In this document: piece after piece, positions 1-7,864 of the stretch
Layout: every line of letters starts with the position of its first letter
How positions within the stretch are numbered: the stretch's first letter is position 1
Assembly: GCF_000282495.1 (NCBI RefSeq)
Contig: NZ_AKJE01000060.1
Location: 1-45,762 of the forward strand
Source of the DNA: Pseudomonas sp. GM79
GTDB taxonomy: Bacteria; Pseudomonadota; Gammaproteobacteria; Pseudomonadales; Pseudomonadaceae
Direction of reading: 5' to 3'
DNA: 45,762 bases
Program-made: the position numbers and the translations under genes
The notes under the pieces: model-generated
Databases searched by the model: none
What the model saw: the letters and a program-made list of their open reading frames with translations, nothing else
What the model was told of the DNA's origin: nothing

Positions 1-855
1 TCGTACAGCATTATCGGGCCGCTCCTGTCTGATTGCGATGCTGTCGTTAGTGTTTATCGATGTTGATTGTAAGGGGGGCGGCGGCGAACACACCTTCCGA
101 GGCAGGCCGATAAGGACGATTGTGGGATACCGTTTTACCGTGATCAGCAGGCACCCGTACCGGCGCAGGTCATCGATAAGGGCATCCCTAACAGCCGGAC
201 TACTAGCCCACGTCATGATCGCGAAATTTGCTGACCATCTGCCTCTTTATCGTCAGGAATCGATTTTCGGTCGTGCCTGCTTGGTCATTCCACGTTCAAC
301 CTCGGCTCAATGGATTGGCGTTACCGGCGTGCAGTTGTAGCCTCTGGTCGATGCGCTGCGCGACGTAGTGCTCAGGCAGCAGGTTATCCATACCGAGGAA
401 ACTCGGCGTCACCAAAGCCGGATTTACGGCACCGAATACGGCAAGAAAAAGCCGTACCGGTGATGGATATGCTGCATGCCTGGATGCTCGCCCAGCGCGA
501 TCTCGTGCCAAAGGTTCGGCTATCAGCAGAGCACTGGATTACAGCCTGAAACGCTGGGCAGCGCTGTCGCGCTACCTCGATGACGGGGCTGTCACGATTG
601 ACAATAACTGGGCAGAGAACCAGATTCGGCCGTGGGCTCTTGGACGCAAGAACTGGCTCTTCGCAGGGTCGCTACGTAGCGGCAAACGGGGGGGCAGCGA
701 TCATGAATTTGATCCAGTCTGCGCGCATAAACGGACACGATCCGTATGCCTATCTGAAAGATATGCTGAAGCGATTGTCGACACAGCGGGCCAGCGAAAT
801 CGGGCTACTGCTACCGCATCAGTGGGTACCGCGAGATGAGTCAGGCGTACACTGA
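1..855 (+). pseudogene. IS66-family transposase (TnpC-type) remnant, decayed
   Basis: Pieces of an IS66 transposase can be read on the plus strand in several frames. Around 190-340 it reads AGLLAHVMIAKFADHLPLYR followed by a degraded IPRST..QW segment, typical of the region before the catalytic domain; 450-590 gives LHAWMLAQRDLVPK and a SLKRW segment; 595-650 gives DNNWAENQIRPWALGRKNW, the conserved C-terminal block; the frame then ends near 855. The reading frame is broken by a frameshift near 190, an in-frame TAG at 338-340, a TGA at 457 and another frameshift near 515. Much of the central catalytic region is absent between about 400 and 460, so there is a large internal deletion. No terminal inverted repeat or partner genes (tnpA, tnpB) are visible, and the left part may continue outside the window. 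It cannot encode an active transposase. Confidence 0.85.
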
Positions 856-1271
856 CCGCATACGGTCAGTCTCGACGATTAACTCTTTGAGAACACCCTA
901 TAGCCATGAAGACACAGCCTGGTATCCAAAAGCCAGGATTTCCGGTGCCTAAGCCTACTGCAAGTAGTGAGACGCCGACTGCGAGCATGATGCGTTCTCC
1001 ATAACTGAAAGATCCATTAATAACTGACCTGAATTTAGCATGGACCCATCGCTGTAGCGGCAAAGAAATCGTCATGCTTGCAGGAATCAAGGGATTCATC
1101 AGATCGGAATGATGAGTAAAAAATCGCACATATCTCCATGCAAGGTGGGATGCGCGGACGGTTACTGTGGAACCACCAATTATGGTGAAGAGGTTTGCGT
1201 TGCACTTGGCCTGACATAAGCGGCGGGATGACGACCGGAAGGCCTCCATCCTCCGCATCACCATTCTGAAA
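856..1271. other. Gap without a supported gene; one weak minus-strand frame
   Basis: This stretch separates the IS66 remnant from the small gene beside mlaA. A minus-strand open frame runs 1264 to 866. Its last 77 codons (from an ATG at 1099) would give a short protein with one hydrophobic stretch (LAVGVSLLAVGLGTG) followed by NPGFWIPGCVFMAIG, so a one- or two-helix membrane protein is possible. No convincing ribosome binding site precedes either ATG and the family is not recognised. I leave it uncalled. Confidence 0.3.
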
Positions 1272-1535
1272 TCAAGGCAGCGACTGGCTGTCCGTTCTCA
1301 TGATCTGTGCCTCACCATTGGCCACAAGCCAGCGAATCATTTCGGCAACCGACACGGTATGGCTACGTTCTATCCAGCGCACTAGTGCCGGCCCGTAGTG
1401 TTCGGTGTATCGGCTGAGCACCAGTTGGCGACAGTCCGCTGACAAACGCAGGGTAATTTCGCGACAGTGCAGATTGGCCGAGTCGTCCCGCGTCACCCGT
1501 TGCTGCAGAACCAGGCTATTGTTTTCAGAACCCAT
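1272..1535 (-). CDS. Conserved-looking hypothetical protein, 87 aa, overlapping mlaA
   Basis: The likely start is the ATG at 1535 (protein begins MGSENNSLVLQQRV), which overlaps the end of the mlaA frame by 11 bases and so suggests translation coupled to mlaA. The protein is soluble, with no signal peptide or membrane segment. Its centre (REITLRLSADCRQLVLSRY followed by ALVRWIERSHTVSVAEMIRWL) looks like mixed strand and helix and could be a small DNA- or protein-binding unit, but I do not recognise a named family. A longer reading from 1628 exists but its first 31 codons lie wholly inside mlaA in another frame. Being co-oriented and overlapping with mlaA argues that it is a real gene; the function is unknown. 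Confidence 0.55.
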   Translation of the reverse strand: MGSENNSLVLQQRVTRDDSANLHCREITLRLSADCRQLVLSRYTEHYGPALVRWIERSHTVSVAEMIRWLVANGEAQIMRTDSQSLP

Positions 1536-2316
1536 CAGCCGGTGCTCCTGTGCATTGAGAGGTGGTGTTCTCTGGCGAGCCTTGTTTGCCATCGGCCACG
1601 TAAGCGGCACGATGCTCGGCGACCACATTGCGCAATGCGCTGTAATAGTCCGGCAGTTTTTGCAGGCTGTCGGTCAGCGGTAAGGCTTCTGCCCGGCCAT
1701 CGACGATGCCGCCGACAGTGCTGATAGTGGACAGCGTCTCCACGGTATCGCTATTGCTGCCGAACGGATCGACCACAAAACCAAGCACGCGGCCGGCGGC
1801 GTCGCGACTGTTGGAGGTCCCGAGTAACGGCAGCTCGATGATCGGACCATTGCCGATGCCCCACACGCCAAAGGTCTGGCCGAAGTCCGAGTCGTGGCGC
1901 GGGATACCGGCCATGCCGGAGACATCGATCAAGCCCACCACCCCTACCGTGGTGTTGAGCGCGAAACGTCCCAGGGTATTGACCGAGCGCATCGGGTTGC
2001 CTTGCAGCAGATCATTGATAAAGACCTTCGGCTCGCCGAAGTTCGCCACAAAGTTATGCACACCGGTCTGGAAAAAATCCGGCGTGTAGCGGTAGCCGCG
2101 CGCGACCGGCGCCAGGGCGTAATCATCAACCACCCGGTTAAACGCGAAGACGCCACGATTGAACGGTTCCGCCGGGTCATACACCGAATAGGCGATGTCA
2201 GCGCAGGCCACGTCGGTGGTGGTCGGCGACTGGCTGCTGCAACCCGTCAGCCCTGCGGCCAACACGGCAATTGAGGTGTTGCGGGTCAACCAGGGAGCAC
2301 ACTTAAAAGGCAACAT
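1525..2316 (-). CDS. mlaA: MlaA/VacJ family outer-membrane lipoprotein
   Basis: MlaA is the outer-membrane component of the Mla system, which removes misplaced phospholipids from the outer leaflet and passes them to periplasmic MlaC. The 263-residue product has a lipoprotein signal peptide with lipobox LTGC, placing the acylated cysteine at residue 26. The family blocks are visible: YDPAEPFNRGVFAFN (about 46-60), FGEPKVFINDLLQGN (about 93-107), GRFALNTTVGVVGLIDVS (about 116-133) and DFGQTFGVWGIGNGP (about 144-158). Length is normal for the family. The start at 2316 fits the signal peptide. It is divergent from the two-component system at 2483, with 166 bases between them. The other mla genes are not in this window, as is usual in Pseudomonas. 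Confidence 0.92.
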   Translation of the reverse strand: MLPFKCAPWLTRNTSIAVLAAGLTGCSSQSPTTTDVACADIAYSVYDPAEPFNRGVFAFNRVVDDYALAPVARGYRYTPDFFQTGVHNFVANFGEPKVFINDLLQGNPMRSVNTLGRFALNTTVGVVGLIDVSGMAGIPRHDSDFGQTFGVWGIGNGPIIELPLLGTSNSRDAAGRVLGFVVDPFGSNSDTVETLSTISTVGGIVDGRAEALPLTDSLQKLPDYYSALRNVVAEHRAAYVADGKQGSPENTTSQCTGAPADGF

Positions 2317-2393
2317 GGACGCAATTCTCAGGAGAAATTCGCCGTGATGCTGAGCTCCAATCCTTGCGCCAAGATGTCTGGTTTATTGCGCTG

Positions 2394-2424
2394 TTGACGC
2401 TTTGTTGCAGAGTTGAAATATATG
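2394..2424 (+). promoter_or_regulatory. Possible sigma-70 promoter for the two-component operon
   Basis: TTGACG at 2394-2399 and TATATG at 2419-2424 resemble -35 and -10 boxes with a 19-base spacer, longer than the ideal 17. It lies about 60 bases before the response regulator start. Weak, sequence-only evidence. Confidence 0.3.
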
Positions 2425-2482
2425 ACGCGCCGCCATGAATGGTTTTAGATAGCGGTTCCATTCGCCCCTTAAGTGACCTTCG

Positions 2483-3193
2483 GTGAACAGCCTTTTAATT
2501 GTCGACGACGACCTTGAAGTCCTTGATCTACTGAAAAAATTCTTCGTGCAACACGGCTACAGCGTCGAGGTCGCCACAGACGGTGCGTCGCTGTGGGCGG
2601 CCATAGAGCGCCAGGCGCCGGACCTGATCATTCTGGACGTGATGTTGCCCGGAGACAGCGGGCTGATCCTGTGTCAGCAACTGCGGATTCGACACGCAAT
2701 ACCGGTGATCATGCTGACGGCCATGGGTGAACTCAGTGACCGGGTGGTCGGCCTGGAACTGGGTGCCGATGATTATCTGACCAAACCCTTCGACGCCCGT
2801 GAACTGCTGGCCCGAGTGCGTGCTGTGCTGCGTCGCGTGGACGAGCGTCGTCCGGTTCCGCAAGAGCGGCCACGGCCACTGATTGATTTTGCCGACTGGC
2901 ATCTGGACGTCACCCGCCGTGAACTTCGCTCGCCGGACAACGTGATGATCCCGCTGTCGGCCGGTGAGTTTGACCTGCTGCTGGTCTTCGTCGAACACCC
3001 CCAGCGCATCCTCACCCGTGAGCAGTTGCTGGACCTGGCGCGCGGGCATTGCCATGAGGCGTTCGATCGCAGCATCGACGTTCAGGTCAGCCGCCTGCGG
3101 CGCAAACTCGAGTCCGACACCAAACGGCCGGCAATGATCCGCACCGTGCGCAATGGCGGTTACCTGTTTACTCCCAGCGTGACGCGGCGATGA
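2483..3193 (+). CDS. OmpR/PhoB-family response regulator
   Basis: A 236-residue two-component response regulator. The receiver domain (about 1-115) has the acidic triad D8-D9-D10, phospho-acceptor D52 (LDVMLPGDSG), T79 and K101 (YLTKPFDARELL). A winged-helix DNA-binding domain follows (about 130-232), ending in the usual VSRLRRKLE and IRTVRNGGYLF blocks. The start is a GTG at 2483; the upstream ribosome binding site is weak (AAGTGACC). Its stop overlaps the kinase start by 4 bases, so the two are translated as a pair. Sequence resembles the OmpR/RstA branch, but the target genes and the signal cannot be named from this. Confidence 0.93.
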   Translation: MNSLLIVDDDLEVLDLLKKFFVQHGYSVEVATDGASLWAAIERQAPDLIILDVMLPGDSGLILCQQLRIRHAIPVIMLTAMGELSDRVVGLELGADDYLTKPFDARELLARVRAVLRRVDERRPVPQERPRPLIDFADWHLDVTRRELRSPDNVMIPLSAGEFDLLLVFVEHPQRILTREQLLDLARGHCHEAFDRSIDVQVSRLRRKLESDTKRPAMIRTVRNGGYLFTPSVTRR

Positions 3194-4575
3194 ACTGGCT
3201 CAAGCGGATTCGTGCGCGAGACTGGCCGCAAGATACGGTGGCGCGCTGGATTGCGTTGACGATCATCCTGGCCATGCTCATTTCCCTGGCGCTCAACGGG
3301 TTGTTTATCCAGTTGGCCGGTGTATGGGCGCGCCCGCCCTTGACCGAGATCGGTTTGCTGGAAAAAGCCGCTGCCATCACCCGCGTCATCGAGGCCGCCC
3401 CGGCGCCATTGCGCAACCGATTGGCACAAGCCGCCAACGAGAACGGCTTCACTGTCACGTGGCACCCTGATCGGCACGATCTCAATCTGCCTGCAGTGGA
3501 CGATCCGAAGTCTGACATTGGCTCGACCATCCTGCAGCCGATGCTCAGAGCCCCTGACCGGCGCATCGAAGCCTATGAACCGGCCGACTGGACGGAGCAC
3601 ACGGAGGACGCGCATTACGCGCTGTTGATCGAGCTATCGGATTCATCATGGCTGATGTTCTCCGCGCCCTCGCGCAGTTGGGGGCTCGACGAAGCGCCAC
3701 GCTACCTGATCGTCATCCTGCTGGTGCTGATCTCCACCGCAGTGGTCGCGCTGATCGCTACCCGACGCCTCGCCACACCTTTGCAGCGTTTCGCCGAAGG
3801 CGCCCGCCGCTTCGGCGTGGACTTCCGCGCACCGCCGATCGAGCCGCTCGGTCCCCACGAAATCCGCCAGGCCATTCTCGCGTTCAATGCCATGCAGGCC
3901 CAGCTACAGCACTTCATCCGCGACCGTACGCAAATGCTCGCCGCCATCTCCCATGACCTGCGCGCGCCCCTGACGCGGATGCGCTTGCGAGGCGAATTCA
4001 TCGAAGACAGCGAGCAACAGCAACGGCTGTTTCGTGACGTGGATGAAATGCAGGCAATGATCAACTCGGCGCTGGAGTTCTTTCGTGATGATGCGCGGCT
4101 TGAACCGGCGACCCAGTTTGATCTGGCGGAACTGCTGCAAACGTTGCTTGATGATTACCGGGATCAGGGAGTCGACATTACGTTTAGCGGGACGTTGCGG
4201 TTAGTGTATTTCGGGCGCCCGTTGGGGCTTAAGCGGGTGATGACCAATCTGCTTGATAACGCGATCAAGTACGCCAGTGAGCCGGGAATTGAACTGACTC
4301 CGAGCGCTGGCCAGGTGCGGATCAAAGTACTGGATCGTGGGCCGGGCATACCAGATGCCTGCCTTGAACAAGTGTTTGTGCCGTTCTTCCGGATGGAAGG
4401 CTCGCGCAACAAAAGCACGGGGGGTGTTGGTCTGGGGTTGTCGGCGGCGCGGGCGATTGTGCTCGAGCACGGAGGCAACCTGACACTGCGTAATCGGTCG
4501 ACGGGCGGATTGGAGGCGTTGGTGGTATTGCCGGTGCATTCAAGTTCAGAGCTGATCTCTCAGCATTTGCTTTGA
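3190..4575 (+). CDS. Membrane sensor histidine kinase, EnvZ/RstB type
   Basis: A 461-residue inner-membrane kinase that should phosphorylate the response regulator encoded just before it. Order of parts: transmembrane helix 1 (about 21-43), a periplasmic domain of about 125 residues, transmembrane helix 2 (about 171-190), a HAMP linker (about 191-245), the dimerisation and phospho-acceptor helix with H255 in AAISHDLRAPLTRMR, then the ATPase domain with N-box LKRVMTNLLDNAIKY (N353, N357), G1 box DRGPGIP (382-388) and G2 box GGVGLGLS (411-418). All residues needed for catalysis appear present. The periplasmic domain resembles those of EnvZ-like kinases. It overlaps the regulator gene by 4 bases and is followed by a REP palindrome. 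Confidence 0.93.
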   Translation: MNWLKRIRARDWPQDTVARWIALTIILAMLISLALNGLFIQLAGVWARPPLTEIGLLEKAAAITRVIEAAPAPLRNRLAQAANENGFTVTWHPDRHDLNLPAVDDPKSDIGSTILQPMLRAPDRRIEAYEPADWTEHTEDAHYALLIELSDSSWLMFSAPSRSWGLDEAPRYLIVILLVLISTAVVALIATRRLATPLQRFAEGARRFGVDFRAPPIEPLGPHEIRQAILAFNAMQAQLQHFIRDRTQMLAAISHDLRAPLTRMRLRGEFIEDSEQQQRLFRDVDEMQAMINSALEFFRDDARLEPATQFDLAELLQTLLDDYRDQGVDITFSGTLRLVYFGRPLGLKRVMTNLLDNAIKYASEPGIELTPSAGQVRIKVLDRGPGIPDACLEQVFVPFFRMEGSRNKSTGGVGLGLSAARAIVLEHGGNLTLRNRSTGGLEALVVLPVHSSSELISQHLL

Positions 4576-4640
4576 ACTGAGCGATTAAACGACCCAAAAA
4601 ATTGGGGCTAATCCAGATGCGAGCCAGTTACACACAACTC

Positions 4641-4732
4641 CTGTGGGAGCGGGCTTGCTCGCGAAAGCGGTGTGTCAGTCAACGATGGTGGTGACTGGTA
4701 TATCGCATTCGCGAGCAAGCCCGCTCCCACAG
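4641..4732. repeat. REP-type palindrome, GTGGGAGCGGGCTTGCTCGC family
   Basis: Two perfectly complementary 25-base arms (4641-4665 and 4708-4732) flank a 42-base centre. It lies between the convergent kinase and fdsD genes, the usual position for Pseudomonas REP pairs. The same core recurs at 23974, 29286, 30750 and 34733. Confidence 0.9.
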
Positions 4733-4763
4733 GTTTTTCGGTCAGGCTTAAGATCGTGTGAAC

Positions 4764-4985
4764 CTAAGCCTCCCAGCCCGCCCCACTGACCGCCGCCTGC
4801 GCCAGTGGGTGCAAGTCTGCCCCCTGATGCGCTGTCTGCCAGGCCAGCAACTCCTTGCGCATGCCGGGCGTCCAGTACATCTGCAGGTGATTGCGTACGC
4901 CGAGCACGGCCTGATTCTGGTCCGGCTCGCTGGCGAAATACTGGGCAATCTGGTTGACCATTTTGATCAGGTTGTCGGTACTCAT
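4764..4985 (-). CDS. fdsD: Formate dehydrogenase delta subunit FdsD
   Basis: A 73-residue protein matching the small delta subunit of soluble NAD-dependent formate dehydrogenases. It carries the family features IKMVNQIAQYF near the start, then VRNHLQMYWTPGMRKELL, and ends with a hydrophilic tail. In Rhodobacter capsulatus the delta subunit is associated with the FdsGBA core and with molybdenum cofactor insertion or complex stability. The ATG at 4985 overlaps the fdsA stop in an ATGA arrangement, so it is the last gene of the fdsGBAD operon. No fdsC (the FdhD-like chaperone often placed between fdsA and fdsD) is present here. Confidence 0.9.
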   Translation of the reverse strand: MSTDNLIKMVNQIAQYFASEPDQNQAVLGVRNHLQMYWTPGMRKELLAWQTAHQGADLHPLAQAAVSGAGWEA

Positions 4986-7864
4986 CGGCGTACCTCCGCT
5001 TTAGCGCCACGCGCCTGACGGCGTTCGTCGAGCAAACGTTGTTGTTCGTCGCTGAACTCCTGGTAGCGTTTTTGCCACTCGGAAGGGTGGTAGACGCGGC
5101 TGACTTCCACGGCGGTGACCTTGTACTCCGGACAGTTGGTGGCCCAGTCGGAGTTGTCGGTGGTGATGACGTTGGCCCCCGATTCAGGGAAGTGGAACGT
5201 GGTGTACACCACGCCCGGAGCTACCCGTTCGCTGACCCGCGCACGCAGTACGGTCTGGCCGGCGCGGCTGCCGATGCCGACCCAGTCACCTTCGTTGATG
5301 CCACGGCTCTCGGCGTCGGTCGGGTGGATTTCCAGGCGGTCTTCGTCGTGCCAGGCGACGTTGTCGGTACGCCGGGTCTGGGCGCCGACGTTGTACTGGC
5401 TGAGGATGCGCCCGGTAGTCAGCAGAAGAGGGTAGCGACTGTTGACCTTTTCCTCGGTGGGCACGTAGCCGGTGAGCATGAAGCGCCCCTTGCCGCGCAC
5501 GAACTCCTCGATGTGCATGGTCGGCGTGCCGTCCGGTGCCGCGGCGTTGCACGGCCATTGCAGGCTGCCGTGGCGATCCAGTTCGGTGTAGCTGACGTTG
5601 GTGAAGGTCGGCGTCAGGCTGGCGATTTCATCCATGATTTCTGATGGATGCTGGTAGTTCATCGGGTAGCCCAGAGCGTTGGCCAGGGCCACCGTGCCTT
5701 CCCAGTCGGCCTTGCCGCCCAGCGGCTCCATGACTTTGCGCACCCGGGAGATGCGCCGTTCGGCGTTGGTGAAGGTGCCGTCTTTTTCCAGGAACGAGCT
5801 GCCCGGCAGGAACACGTGGGCGAACTTGGCGGTTTCGTTGAGGAAGATGTCCTGCACCACCACACATTCCATGGCCGACAGCGCCGCGGTAACGTGCTGG
5901 GTATTCGGATCGCTCTGGGCGATGTCTTCGCCCTGGCAATACAGGCCCTTAAAGCTGCCGCCCAAGGCCGCCTCGAACATGTTGGGAATGCGCAGGCCCG
6001 GGTCGGGTTGCAGAGTGACATTCCAGGCCTGTTCGAACTGCGCCCGAACCACTTCGTTGGAGATGTGGCGGTAGCCAGGCAGCTCGTGGGGGAAGGAGCC
6101 CATGTCGCAGGAGCCCTGAACGTTGTTCTGCCCACGCAGCGGGTTCACGCCCACACCTTCGCGGCCGATGTTGCCAGTGGCCATGGCCAGGTTGGCGATG
6201 CCCATGACGGCGGTGCTGCCCTGGCTGTGCTCGGTGACGCCCAGGCCGTAGTAGATCGCCGCGTTGCCGCCGGTGGCATACAGACGGGCGGCGGCGCGGA
6301 TGTCGGCAGGGTCTACGCCGCAGATGGCGCCAAGGGTTTCCGGCGAGTTTTCCGGGCGGCTGACGAACTCGCTCCAGCGGGCGAAATCGCTGCCCTCGCA
6401 ACGGGCGTCGATAAAGGTTTGATTGAGCAGGCCGTCGGTGACGATGACGTGGGCCAGGGCATTGAGCATGGCGACGTTGGTGCCCGGGCGCAGGGCCAGG
6501 TGCAGTTCGGCGCGGGCATGCACCGAGTCCACCAGATCAATGCGTCGTGGGTCGATGACGATCAGTCGCGCGCCTTCACGCAGACGGCGTTTGAGCTGGG
6601 AGGCGAACACCGGGTGGGCGTCGCTGGGGTTGGCGCCCATCACCAGAATCACGTCGGCCTGCATCACCGAGTCGAAACTCTGGGTACCGGCGGACTCGCC
6701 CAGGGTTTGTTTCAGGCCATAACCGGTCGGCGAGTGGCAGACCCGCGCACAGGTGTCGACGTTGTTGTTGCCGAAGGCGGCGCGTATCAGTTTTTGCACC
6801 AGATAGGTTTCTTCATTGGTGCAGCGGCTGGAGGTGATGCCACCAATGGAGTCGCGGCCGTACTTTTGCTGCAGCCGGCGGAATTCGCTGGCGGCGTAGG
6901 TCACCGCTTCATCCCAGCTGACTTCCTGCCAAGGGTCATTGATGTGCTTGCGGATCATCGGCTTGGTGATGCGATCCGGGTGGGTGGCGTAGCCCCAGGC
7001 AAAGCGCCCTTTGACGCAGGAGTGACCGTGGTTGGCTTGGCCATTCTTGTCTGGAACCATGCGCACCAGTTGGTCGCCTTTCATCTCGGCGCGGAACGAA
7101 CAGCCCACACCGCAATAGGCGCAAGTGGTGATCACGCTGCGTTCGGGCTGACCCAGTTCGACCACGCTTTTTTCCATCAGCGTCGCGGTCGGGCAGGCTT
7201 GCACACAAGCACCGCAGGACACGCATTCCGACTCCAGGAAGTTGTCGCCACCGGCGGCCGCGACCCGGGATTCGAAACCGCGCCCGGTAATGGTCAGGGC
7301 AAAGGTGCCCTGGGTTTCTTCGCAGGCGCGCACGCAACGGTTGCAGACGATGCACTTGCTCGGGTCGTAGTCGAAGTAGGGGTTGGAGGTGTCCTTCACA
7401 TCCGCCAGATGGTTGTCGCCTTCATAGCCGTAGCGCACTTCCCGCAGGCCGACCTGACCGGCGACGGTTTGCAGCTCGCAGTTACCGTTGGCCGAGCAGG
7501 TCAGGCAGTCCAGCGGGTGGTCGGAGATGTACAGCTCCATGACGTTGCGGCGCAGGGTGGCAAGCTTCGGTGTCTGGGTGTGCACGCTCATGCCTTCGCT
7601 GACCGGCGTGGTACAGGACGCGGGGTAACCGCGCATGCCGTCGATCTCCACCAGGCACATGCGGCAGGAGCCGAAGGCTTCCAGGCTGTCGGTGGCGCAC
7701 AGTTTGGGAATGGTGGTGCCCAGCAGCGCGGCGGCGCGCATCACCGAGGTGCCTTCGGGCACGCTGATGCTGCGGCCATCGATGTTGAGGGTGACTTGCA
7801 CCTGACTGTCGCGGGCAGGGGTACCCAGGTCGATATCGGTTTTCGGGTCGAAGAGAGTGATCAT
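4982..7864 (-). CDS. fdsA: NAD-dependent formate dehydrogenase alpha subunit (molybdenum)
   Basis: A 960-residue catalytic subunit that oxidises formate to CO2 at a bis-MGD molybdenum site and passes electrons to FdsB. The N-terminus is NuoG-like: a 2Fe-2S site (C56, C67, C70, C84), the His-Cys 4Fe-4S site (H116, C120, C123, C129), and two ferredoxin-type 4Fe-4S clusters (C171-x2-C174-x2-C177-x3-C181 and C214-x2-C217-x2-C220-x3-C224). The molybdopterin part starts with its own 4Fe-4S site (C248, C251, C255, C283). The catalytic pair is C376-H377 in ARVCHSPTGYG, so a cysteine rather than a selenocysteine enzyme. I chose the ATG at 7864 because it overlaps the fdsB stop (ATGA); the open frame extends 40 codons further upstream inside fdsB with no homology. 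Cytoplasmic; belongs to the fdsGBAD complex. Confidence 0.95.
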   Translation of the reverse strand: MITLFDPKTDIDLGTPARDSQVQVTLNIDGRSISVPEGTSVMRAAALLGTTIPKLCATDSLEAFGSCRMCLVEIDGMRGYPASCTTPVSEGMSVHTQTPKLATLRRNVMELYISDHPLDCLTCSANGNCELQTVAGQVGLREVRYGYEGDNHLADVKDTSNPYFDYDPSKCIVCNRCVRACEETQGTFALTITGRGFESRVAAAGGDNFLESECVSCGACVQACPTATLMEKSVVELGQPERSVITTCAYCGVGCSFRAEMKGDQLVRMVPDKNGQANHGHSCVKGRFAWGYATHPDRITKPMIRKHINDPWQEVSWDEAVTYAASEFRRLQQKYGRDSIGGITSSRCTNEETYLVQKLIRAAFGNNNVDTCARVCHSPTGYGLKQTLGESAGTQSFDSVMQADVILVMGANPSDAHPVFASQLKRRLREGARLIVIDPRRIDLVDSVHARAELHLALRPGTNVAMLNALAHVIVTDGLLNQTFIDARCEGSDFARWSEFVSRPENSPETLGAICGVDPADIRAAARLYATGGNAAIYYGLGVTEHSQGSTAVMGIANLAMATGNIGREGVGVNPLRGQNNVQGSCDMGSFPHELPGYRHISNEVVRAQFEQAWNVTLQPDPGLRIPNMFEAALGGSFKGLYCQGEDIAQSDPNTQHVTAALSAMECVVVQDIFLNETAKFAHVFLPGSSFLEKDGTFTNAERRISRVRKVMEPLGGKADWEGTVALANALGYPMNYQHPSEIMDEIASLTPTFTNVSYTELDRHGSLQWPCNAAAPDGTPTMHIEEFVRGKGRFMLTGYVPTEEKVNSRYPLLLTTGRILSQYNVGAQTRRTDNVAWHDEDRLEIHPTDAESRGINEGDWVGIGSRAGQTVLRARVSERVAPGVVYTTFHFPESGANVITTDNSDWATNCPEYKVTAVEVSRVYHPSEWQKRYQEFSDEQQRLLDERRQARGAKAEVRR

